The position numbers were made by a program, and so were the translations under genes. The notes under the pieces are model-generated. The model made no database searches. It was not told the DNA's origin and worked only from the letters and a program-made list of their open reading frames with translations. A stretch of DNA of 5,050 bases from Rhodospirillales bacterium (GTDB lineage Bacteria > Pseudomonadota > Alphaproteobacteria > Rhodospirillales > Casp-alpha2). The stretch lies in assembly GCA_021775275.1 (NCBI GenBank), contig JAJFIE010000166.1, forward strand, positions 1 through 5,050, read 5' to 3'. Positions 1 to 5,050 of this stretch are shown here, one piece after another. Every line of letters starts with the position of its first letter. The stretch's first letter is position 1.

Positions 1-1651
1 TTGTCGTTTTGCGCGGCGGCGCCGCTTCCGCTGGTGGAAATGTCGGCGCGATATCGTCATCAACATCCCGCACCGGCAGGCTGAGCGTACTGACGCCGCA
101 ATGGACACGCAGCGTCACGGGTTCGGGCGACGGCCAGATCATCGGCCAGTAGGCGGTCGAGATGGCCAGCCTGATACGGTGGCCCGGCGGGAAGGCATAG
201 GCGACATCGTCCAGTTGGACCCGCACCTGATACGTCTCGCCCGGGGTCAGGGCGCCCGGCGTCTCGTGGCTTTCCCGGTGGCATAAATTCAGCACGGTCC
301 ATGTCACCCGGGTCGAGCTGCCATCGGGCGCGACATCGCACAAACGCACGGCGATATTTGCCTGCGGGCGGTCGGCCTGTAATTCCAGTTCCAGAACGGC
401 CGCACCGAAAATCTCTTTCCGGGCATCCAGCGGCGCGCTGTCCCAGACCAGCGATCCCGCATCATCCGCCCGCTGGTCGCCCGGCATTTCGGGACCGAGC
501 CAGATGACACAGAATTCGCCCCCGGCCATGCCGGTATCCTGCGGGGAACAGACGGAGCGCTCTCCGGCGTCTTCAGCGCTGTCTCGTAACCCGTGCATGC
601 CCAGTGTAAGGGTTTCCGCCTCGATCCGGTTGCTGGGCCAGGTTTCTTCGGATATCCACCGTCCGTCCCGTTGTGCATAGAAAGACCGGGGCCGCACACT
701 GTCCATCATGTAGGCGCGGTAGAGCGGATCATCCATCACCCCGGTATCTCGCCCCTTCAGCCAGTGATCCCACCAGCGCAGGGCCTCCTGCAAAAACCCG
801 ATGCGAGGTTCCGGCACGGCAAAATGCGGATACTTGTGGTACCACGGGCCGGTGATGCCCCGGCATGGCGCTAAAAGCCCTGCCAGCATGCGCGGGATGG
901 TGTTGGAATAGGCATCGCCCCACCCGCCGACGGCCAGAACAGCGGCCGTGATCGTGGAAAAATTCTCGCACACGGAGCCGTGCTTCCAGTAGGCGTCGCG
1001 GTGCTGGTGCTTCAGCCAGACAGCGGCCAGGAACGGCTCGATCTCCAGCCGTTCGAGCCACATCTCCCGCCAGCGGTCACCCACCAGTTCGGGGTCGGGC
1101 GGCTTCGATGAATAGGCCAGCATGGTGCCACTCCAGCCCATGTTTTCGCCCAGCAGGCAGCCGCCCTTGTAGTGGATATCGTCGGCGTAGCGGTCATCGG
1201 TGGAACACAGCGTGATGACGGCCTTCAGGGCTTTCGGCGCTCGCGCCGCCACCTGAAGGCCGTTAAATCCACCCCAGGAAATACCCATCATGCCGACCGA
1301 GCCGTCACACCACGGCTGCGCCGTGATCCAGTCGATGATTTCCAGCGCATCATCCTGTTCCTGGGCGGCGTATTCGTCGAGCATGACGCCGTCCGATTCA
1401 CCATTGCCCCGCATATCCACGCGGATGCAGACATAGCCGTGACCCGCCAGATAGGGATGGGTCAGGGCGTCGCGGGTGGCGGTGCCGTCACGCTTTCGAT
1501 AGGGAAGGTATTCGAGAATCGCCGGAACAGGCGCAACCGGGGCGTCGTCGGGCATCCACATGCGGGCCGCCAGCCGGCAACCATCGCCAAGCGGAATCCA
1601 GGCGTTTTCGATTTCCCGAACGATGTTCGGAAACTGGCCGACTGTCTGCAT
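1..1651 (-). CDS. CocE/NonD family alpha/beta hydrolase (Peptidase_S15-like), 3' end beyond window
   Basis: Predicted cytoplasmic serine hydrolase acting on an ester or amide; the substrate is unknown. From the ATG at 1651 the frame stays open for 550 residues to the left edge. An N-terminal alpha/beta hydrolase fold carries GISWGG at 123-128 (nucleophile Ser125). Tyr51 in EYLPYRKRD matches the oxyanion Tyr of CocE. VDMRGNGESDG lies near 79-88. Asp246 in GGWGDAY and His272 in GPWYHKYPH complete the triad, at a spacing close to that of Rhodococcus CocE. Residues about 150-235 form the helical cap, including TDDRYADDIHYKGGCLL, a stretch typical of this subfamily. From about 325 the sequence looks like the beta-rich C-terminal domain (PF08530 type), and the C-terminus is cut off by the window edge. 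There is no signal peptide, and about twelve cysteines fit a cytoplasmic location. The start lies 3 nt past the eutC stop, with a weak GAGAG 8 nt upstream, so it is probably the third gene of the eutB-eutC operon. Family is confident; the role in the pathway is inferred. Confidence 0.93.
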   Translation of the reverse strand, partial: MQTVGQFPNIVREIENAWIPLGDGCRLAARMWMPDDAPVAPVPAILEYLPYRKRDGTATRDALTHPYLAGHGYVCIRVDMRGNGESDGVMLDEYAAQEQDDALEIIDWITAQPWCDGSVGMMGISWGGFNGLQVAARAPKALKAVITLCSTDDRYADDIHYKGGCLLGENMGWSGTMLAYSSKPPDPELVGDRWREMWLERLEIEPFLAAVWLKHQHRDAYWKHGSVCENFSTITAAVLAVGGWGDAYSNTIPRMLAGLLAPCRGITGPWYHKYPHFAVPEPRIGFLQEALRWWDHWLKGRDTGVMDDPLYRAYMMDSVRPRSFYAQRDGRWISEETWPSNRIEAETLTLGMHGLRDSAEDAGERSVCSPQDTGMAGGEFCVIWLGPEMPGDQRADDAGSLVWDSAPLDARKEIFGAAVLELELQADRPQANIAVRLCDVAPDGSSTRVTWTVLNLCHRESHETPGALTPGETYQVRVQLDDVAYAFPPGHRIRLAISTAYWPMIWPSPEPVTLRVHCGVSTLSLPVRDVDDDIAPTFPPAEAAPPRKTT

Positions 1652-1654
1652 GGA

Positions 1655-2647
1655 TCAACTCTCGAATCTGGTTCCGGCGGATGCCGCCATTGCTTTCTGG
1701 AACGCCAATCGTGCGATGGCGGTATCCTGTGCGCCGGTGCCGGTCAGGTCACACACGGTGATGTCATCCGCGCCGCGCCGCGCTTGCGTCTCACCGGTGA
1801 TCAGCTGCCCCAGTTCCGTGACCGCTACATCCGGCGGAACGGCGCCTGCCTCAATAGCGTGGTGCAATTCACCAAGCAGCGCGCTCTGCGCCCGCGTATC
1901 ACAAACGAACGCGTCACAGGCGCCGATGATGGCGGGATCCAGCTCGTTCTTGTGCCCGGCGTCGGACCCCATGGCGGTGATATGCAGTCCGGGATGCAGC
2001 CAGTCGGCATTAATAAGCGGCTCGCTCGCCGGGGTCGTGGTGACAACAACCATACTGCCGCGCACCACATCACGCGGGTGCTCGCAGGCCGTGGCCGCAA
2101 CACCCAAGGCAGACGAAAGATCGGTTGCGCATTGTTCGGCTTTCATCCGGTCCCGGCCCCAGACCAGCACGCGGGAAAAATCCCTGACCAGCCGGAGCGC
2201 CTCAATCTGATAGCGCGCCTGACTGCCCGCGCCCAGAACGCCCACCGTCTCGACCTCGTCCCGCGCCAGATATCTGGATGCGATGGCGCCGGCCAACCCT
2301 GTGCGGACGTCGGTCAGATAACCATTATCCAGCAGCACCGCCTCGACCAGACCCGTATGGGCGCTGAACAAAACCATCAGTCCGTTGGTGCTGGAAAGGC
2401 CTTTACCAGGATTATCAAAAAAGCCGGGACTCATTTTTACAGCGAAACTGTCGAGGCCGGGAATGTACGCCGTTTTCACATCGATCTCGCCATGATGCTC
2501 TTCCACATCCAGCCGCAGGATAGGCGGCATCACCACGTGACCACCGGCGAGGGATTTGAAGGCGTCTTCCACGGCGGACAACGCTTCCGCATCCAGCGCC
2601 ACACAGTCGCGCAATTCTTTTTCCGTGAGGATCAACATGTCAGCCAT
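1655..2647 (-). CDS. eutC: Ectoine utilization protein EutC-like (ornithine cyclodeaminase/mu-crystallin family)
   Basis: A 330-residue cytoplasmic NAD(P)-dependent enzyme of the ornithine cyclodeaminase/mu-crystallin family, full length for EutC (about 325-330). The Rossmann nucleotide-binding motif VGVLGAGSQARYQ is at 135-147. Residues matching the ornithine cyclodeaminase active site are visible: Arg45, Lys71 (in SFAVKMSPGF), Arg115 (in LTDVRTG) and Asp229 (in GSDAGHKNELD). Family members either cyclise amino acids with loss of ammonia or reduce imines (BhcD reduces iminosuccinate). Next to an EutB-type dehydratase, imine reduction is the more likely job, but this is inferred. The ATG at 2647 overlaps the eutB stop by 8 nt and has GGAGG 9 nt upstream. 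A second in-frame ATG at 2638, 1 nt after the eutB stop, sits 18 nt from that GGAGG and is less likely. The overlap implies translational coupling with eutB. The EutC name rests on pairing with EutB as much as on sequence; a BhcD-like or other imine reductase is the alternative. Confidence 0.88.
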   Translation of the reverse strand: MADMLILTEKELRDCVALDAEALSAVEDAFKSLAGGHVVMPPILRLDVEEHHGEIDVKTAYIPGLDSFAVKMSPGFFDNPGKGLSSTNGLMVLFSAHTGLVEAVLLDNGYLTDVRTGLAGAIASRYLARDEVETVGVLGAGSQARYQIEALRLVRDFSRVLVWGRDRMKAEQCATDLSSALGVAATACEHPRDVVRGSMVVVTTTPASEPLINADWLHPGLHITAMGSDAGHKNELDPAIIGACDAFVCDTRAQSALLGELHHAIEAGAVPPDVAVTELGQLITGETQARRGADDITVCDLTGTGAQDTAIARLAFQKAMAASAGTRFES

Positions 2648-3635
2648 TCGCCCGCGCCTCCAGTTCCGCCGCAACAATATCGTGAAGTTTTCTGGTGTCC
2701 ACGTTCCGACCGCTGACGATAACGGCGACAGGCCCTTCAAGGTCGCCCACCAATCCATTGAGCAACGCCGCGACCCCCACCGACCCGCCGCCTTCGACCA
2801 CCAGACGTTCTTCCAGAAACAGGTGCGCCATGGCGGCGGCGATTTGCGCCTCGCTGACCAGAATGGTTTCGTCCAGATAGTCACGGCACAGATCGAACGT
2901 GAGTTTGTTATCCAGACCGATGCCGCCGCCCAGAGAATCGGCCAGCGTCGCCACCTCCTCCACCGGCACAGGTTTTCCCGCTTGCAGGCTTTCAATCATC
3001 GCCGGACCACGCTCCATGGAAACGCCGACAACCCGGATGCCGGGCGAAACGGATTTCAACGCCATGGCGATACCGCCCGCCAGCCCGCCACCGGATACCG
3101 GGATGATGACCGTTCGCACATCCGGCAGATCCTGCAACAGCTCAAGCCCGATGGTGCCCTGCCCGGCAGCCACATGGACGTCATCGAAAGGATGGACCTC
3201 GACCATGCCTTCTTCGTCGATCAACCGCCTGGCCTCAACCTCTGCATCGTCCTGGCTATTGCCGATGATTCTGACTTCGGCGCCGAGCGCCTTGATACCG
3301 GCGATCTTGTTTTCCGGCACCAGCGAGCCCATACAGATGATGGCGCGGACACCCAGTTTTTTGGCCGCCGCCGCCACACCACGGCCATGATTGCCCGTAG
3401 AAATCGCCACAACACCCCGGGCGCGTTCATCGTCCGTGAGGTTGAGCAACCTGTTCATCGCCCCCCTGATCTTGAACGCACCAATATCCTGCATGGTTTC
3501 AAGTTTCAGAAAAACAGATGTCCCGGTCAGGTCACCAAGGCTTTGAGACGGCGCCAACGGTGTATGGCGAACATGCTCCTGAATGGAGTCTTGCGCCTGA
3601 TGGATATCTTGCAGGGTTATGCTTGTGGTTGTCAT
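2640..3635 (-). CDS. eutB: Hydroxyectoine utilization dehydratase EutB-like (PLP threonine/serine dehydratase family)
   Basis: A 331-residue PLP fold-type II enzyme of the threonine dehydratase/serine racemase family, full length for EutB and lacking the regulatory ACT domain of biosynthetic IlvA. Visible motifs: the PLP lysine Lys55 in GAFKIRGA; the substrate loop STGNHG at 79-84; the phosphate-binding SGGGLAGG at 181-188; and SGRN at 308-311, whose Ser contacts the pyridine nitrogen. MERGPAM (207-213) followed by VEEVATLADSLGGGIGLDN (225-243) closely resembles what I recall of EutB proteins and favours EutB over generic threonine dehydratase. The expected reaction is removal of water from a beta-hydroxy amino acid, in the hydroxyectoine pathway probably a hydroxylated diaminobutyrate intermediate; the exact substrate is not readable here. 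The ATG at 3635 has AAGGGAG 5 nt upstream, and the family N-terminus (TLQDIHQAQ) begins just after it. The frame stays open upstream to 4019, but that part is antisense to the aminotransferase. First gene of the minus-strand operon. Confidence 0.9.
   Translation of the reverse strand: MTTTSITLQDIHQAQDSIQEHVRHTPLAPSQSLGDLTGTSVFLKLETMQDIGAFKIRGAMNRLLNLTDDERARGVVAISTGNHGRGVAAAAKKLGVRAIICMGSLVPENKIAGIKALGAEVRIIGNSQDDAEVEARRLIDEEGMVEVHPFDDVHVAAGQGTIGLELLQDLPDVRTVIIPVSGGGLAGGIAMALKSVSPGIRVVGVSMERGPAMIESLQAGKPVPVEEVATLADSLGGGIGLDNKLTFDLCRDYLDETILVSEAQIAAAMAHLFLEERLVVEGGGSVGVAALLNGLVGDLEGPVAVIVSGRNVDTRKLHDIVAAELEARANG
2657..2661 (-). promoter_or_regulatory. Ribosome binding site of the eutC-like gene
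   Basis: GGAGG on the minus strand, inside the last codons of the eutB-like gene. It lies 9 nt before the ATG at 2647 but 18 nt before the alternative ATG at 2638, so it supports the 2647 start and the 8-nt overlap with eutB. Confidence 0.65.
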
Positions 3636-3640
3636 GAAAT

Positions 3641-3647
3641 CTCCCTT
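3641..3647 (-). promoter_or_regulatory. Ribosome binding site of the eutB-like gene
   Basis: AAGGGAG on the minus strand, 5 nt before the ATG at 3635. It fixes the eutB start and rules against the longer open frame that continues to 4019. Confidence 0.7.
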
Positions 3648-3686
3648 AGTCTTGCTCCCATTCATGGACCATAGGGGCCTCGTATT

Positions 3687-3698
3687 CAATCTTGATTG
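3687..3698. repeat. Inverted repeat CAATC-TT-GATTG, possible operator
   Basis: Perfect 5-nt arms with a 2-nt spacer, in the AT-rich part of the divergent gap, 11 nt before the aminotransferase ribosome binding site. Position and symmetry suit binding of a dimeric regulator that could control both directions. Ectoine catabolic clusters are known to be controlled by the GntR/MocR-type EnuR and by an AsnC/Lrp-type protein (AsnC/DoeX), but neither gene is in the window, and a 5-nt-arm repeat can arise by chance. It is too short and AT-rich to be a terminator. Confidence 0.35.
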
Positions 3699-3707
3699 TG
3701 AATTCCG

Positions 3708-3713
3708 AGAGGA
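3708..3713 (+). promoter_or_regulatory. Ribosome binding site of the aminotransferase gene
   Basis: AGAGGA, 6 nt before the ATG at 3720. An in-frame TAA immediately before the ATG means no upstream start is possible. Confidence 0.65.
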
Positions 3714-3719
3714 TGCTAA

Positions 3720-5050
3720 ATGCCTGATGAAACGCCAATAACTTCCGCACACCCGGATGTGCCGGGTTCCATTCTGCCCACGACGGGCGGGCCGCAGGAC
3801 GTGTTCTTCAATCGCAACCGGAAGGTAAAGGTGCCACTGCCCCTGATCGAGCGGGCCGAGGGCATTTACATGTGGGATACCCAAGGCAATCGCTATATAG
3901 ACGTCTCGTCCGGCCCCATTGTCTCGAACATCGGTCACGGCGTGACCGCCGTCGGCGACGCCATGGCGCGGCAGGTCCGTCAGATGGATTTCGCCTATCC
4001 CCGCGTCGCCCGTAATCAACCCAACATGGATTTGACCGAGCGCGTTGCGCAGCTAGCCGGACCGGGATTTGAGCGCGTGTGCTTTGCGTCAGGCGGTTCC
4101 GAAGCCAACGAAATCGCCATCAAATTCCTGCGCCAGTACGCCATCGCCAACGGCCAGCCTTCGCGGCGCCACGTGATCACCTGCATGCCGTCCTATCATG
4201 GCGGAACTCTGGGCACGCTGGCGTGGAGCGGCGATGACGACATCGTCGAATTTCTCGATGGCATGATCGATGTGTCGCCAAAAATCCCCGCACCTGTCAC
4301 CTACCGTCTGCCGGAAAATCATACGGTGGAAAGTTATGCCATGAGTTGCGCCGACGCCTTGCGGCAAACCATCAGGGAACTGGGCGCCGACACCGTTCTG
4401 GCCTTCATGATTGAGCCGGTGGGCGGTGTCGCGACGGGGTGCAATGTGCCTCATGACAGTTTTTTCCGGGAAATCCGCAAAATCTGCACCGAGAACGGCA
4501 TCTATCTGATTTTCGATGAAGTCATGAGCGGTACCGGGCGCTCGGGCAAATTCCTGGCGGCCCATCACTGGCCCGACGCCCTGCCGGATATAGCCGTGCT
4601 CGCCAAGGGATTGGGGTCAGGATACGTGCCCCTGGCCGCCATGCTGGCGCCGGCGGCTATGGTGGATGCGCTGGCCGAAAAAACCGGCTTCGACTACTCC
4701 CACACCTATACCTCCAATCCGGTATGCTGTGCGGCAGGTTTGGCTGTTCTGGATTACACCACAGATAATGGCCTGATGGATAATGCGGCCAAAATGGGCG
4801 ATTACCTGCGTGAAAAACTGAACGCCCTGAAAGACGCCTCGCGGCTTGTGGGGGATGTTCGTGGACTTGGCTTGCTCATGTCGGTGGAAATGGTTGCAGA
4901 CAGGACAGAAAAAACATCGCTGCCTGCCGAGACCGAAGCCGCCGACCGTATCCGTATTCATGGTCTCGAAAACGGCCTGATCATCTATTCACGGCGCACC
5001 AGCGGCGGCCGGTTCGGTGACTGGTTCATTGTCGCCCCGCCATTGACCGT
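3720..5050 (+). CDS. Class III PLP-dependent aminotransferase, 3' end beyond window
   Basis: Cytoplasmic fold-type I transaminase of class III (omega-amino acid:pyruvate, 4-aminobutyrate and 2,4-diaminobutyrate transaminases). Visible: 443 complete codons with no stop. Since class III enzymes usually have 430-470 residues, only a short C-terminal tail is probably missing. Motifs in order: SGGSEANE around 124-131 (PLP phosphate loop), YHGG at 159-162 (ring-stacking aromatic), EPVGG from Glu232, FDEVMSG with Asp266 (pyridine nitrogen), LAKGLGSGYVPLAA with the PLP Lys296, and HTYTSNP at 328-334 (phosphate contact from the partner subunit). The start is well fixed: the ATG is directly preceded by an in-frame TAA (3717-3719), and AGAGGA lies 6 nt upstream. 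It is divergent from eutB across an 84-nt gap, which suggests shared control. By analogy with ectoine clusters that carry a class III transaminase, it may convert 2,4-diaminobutyrate to aspartate semialdehyde. That is inference, and substrate specificity cannot be read from these motifs. Confidence 0.93.
   Translation, partial: MPDETPITSAHPDVPGSILPTTGGPQDVFFNRNRKVKVPLPLIERAEGIYMWDTQGNRYIDVSSGPIVSNIGHGVTAVGDAMARQVRQMDFAYPRVARNQPNMDLTERVAQLAGPGFERVCFASGGSEANEIAIKFLRQYAIANGQPSRRHVITCMPSYHGGTLGTLAWSGDDDIVEFLDGMIDVSPKIPAPVTYRLPENHTVESYAMSCADALRQTIRELGADTVLAFMIEPVGGVATGCNVPHDSFFREIRKICTENGIYLIFDEVMSGTGRSGKFLAAHHWPDALPDIAVLAKGLGSGYVPLAAMLAPAAMVDALAEKTGFDYSHTYTSNPVCCAAGLAVLDYTTDNGLMDNAAKMGDYLREKLNALKDASRLVGDVRGLGLLMSVEMVADRTEKTSLPAETEAADRIRIHGLENGLIIYSRRTSGGRFGDWFIVAPPLT

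Larger units (their letters stand above)
3636..3719. promoter_or_regulatory. Divergent intergenic control region between eutB-like and aminotransferase genes
   Basis: This 84-nt gap is the only non-coding DNA of any length in the window and separates two divergent starts, so it should hold the promoters of both transcription units. It is AT-richer than its surroundings, especially around 3681-3705. I looked for sigma-70 type -35/-10 pairs on both strands and found only weak matches (about three of six bases per box), so no exact promoter is assigned. Both ribosome binding sites and the inverted repeat at 3687-3698 lie inside it. Confidence 0.6.

Noticed and set aside
60..1197. Several short open frames on both strands in the left part
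   Set aside because: All are off-frame readings of the long hydrolase gene, whose true minus-strand frame has no stop between 1651 and the left edge and carries the CocE motifs.
1172..2716. A 514-codon open frame on the plus strand
   Set aside because: It lies antisense to the hydrolase and the eutC-like gene, both of which carry clear family motifs. Its translation is rich in Arg, His, Gly and Gln and has no recognisable domain, as expected from the opposite strand of GC-rich coding DNA.
1655..3635. Identity as bhcB-bhcD of the beta-hydroxyaspartate cycle
   Set aside because: The families match, but the cycle's other two enzymes (BhcA, a class V-type aminotransferase, and BhcC, a DSD1-like aldolase) are absent here, the neighbouring transaminase is class III, and the dehydratase carries EutB-like stretches. 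Kept only as a functional analogy.
2640..3635. Biosynthetic threonine deaminase (IlvA)
   Set aside because: At 331 residues the protein lacks the C-terminal regulatory domain of long IlvA, and it is coupled to an EutC-like gene rather than to branched-chain amino acid genes.
2556..3674. A 372-codon open frame on the plus strand
   Set aside because: It is antisense to the full-length eutB-like gene, with low-complexity Arg/His/Asp-rich translation and no motif.
3636..4019. A 128-codon N-terminal extension of the eutB-like frame
   Set aside because: It overlaps the aminotransferase on the other strand, is not part of the PLP dehydratase fold, and the ATG at 3635 has a good ribosome binding site and matches the family N-terminus.
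4089..4961. Two minus-strand open frames (4089-4568 and 4617-4961)
   Set aside because: They are antisense to the conserved catalytic core of the aminotransferase and have no family features.
1..5050. A mobile element, CRISPR array, tRNA/rRNA gene or phage-like system
   Set aside because: No direct repeats with spacers, transposase or integrase motifs, terminal inverted repeats, or tRNA-like cloverleaf were seen. Coding DNA with uniform composition fills the window.

Overview
The window looks like an ordinary chromosomal catabolic locus from a Gram-negative bacterium, most likely an alphaproteobacterium. The reasons are GC-rich DNA (roughly 60% by eye) with GC-biased third positions, tight gene packing, and a gene set (EutB-like dehydratase, EutC-like cyclodeaminase/reductase, class III aminotransferase) typical of marine and soil Proteobacteria that use ectoine or hydroxyectoine. 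The taxonomic call is an inference and no species is claimed.

Layout: four protein genes fill almost all of the window. Three lie on the minus strand and read right to left as one tight operon: eutB-like (3635 to 2640), eutC-like (2647 to 1655, overlapping eutB by 8 nt), and a CocE/NonD-type alpha/beta hydrolase that starts at 1651, 3 nt after the eutC stop, and runs off the left edge (550 residues visible, no stop). On the plus strand, a class III PLP aminotransferase starts at 3720 and runs off the right edge (443 complete codons visible). The 84-nt gap between the divergent eutB and aminotransferase starts must hold the promoters of both units; it contains a perfect 5-2-5 inverted repeat, CAATC-TT-GATTG. 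No gene-free stretch longer than 84 nt exists, and I saw no RNA gene, IS element, CRISPR array or convincing terminator.

How the genes may work together: the EutB family eliminates water from a beta-hydroxy amino acid using PLP, giving an enamine/imine. The EutC family (ornithine cyclodeaminase/mu-crystallin fold) can reduce such an imine with NAD(P)H, as its relative BhcD reduces iminosuccinate. A class III transaminase could then remove an amino group, for example from 2,4-diaminobutyrate in ectoine catabolism. The CocE/NonD hydrolase would cleave an ester or amide bond, but its place in the pathway is not established. The ring-opening hydrolase and deacetylase of the classical ectoine route (EutD/DoeA and EutE/DoeB) are not in the window. 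The substrate could therefore be hydroxyectoine, with those genes elsewhere, or another beta-hydroxy amino acid derivative for which the CocE-type enzyme does the initial hydrolysis.
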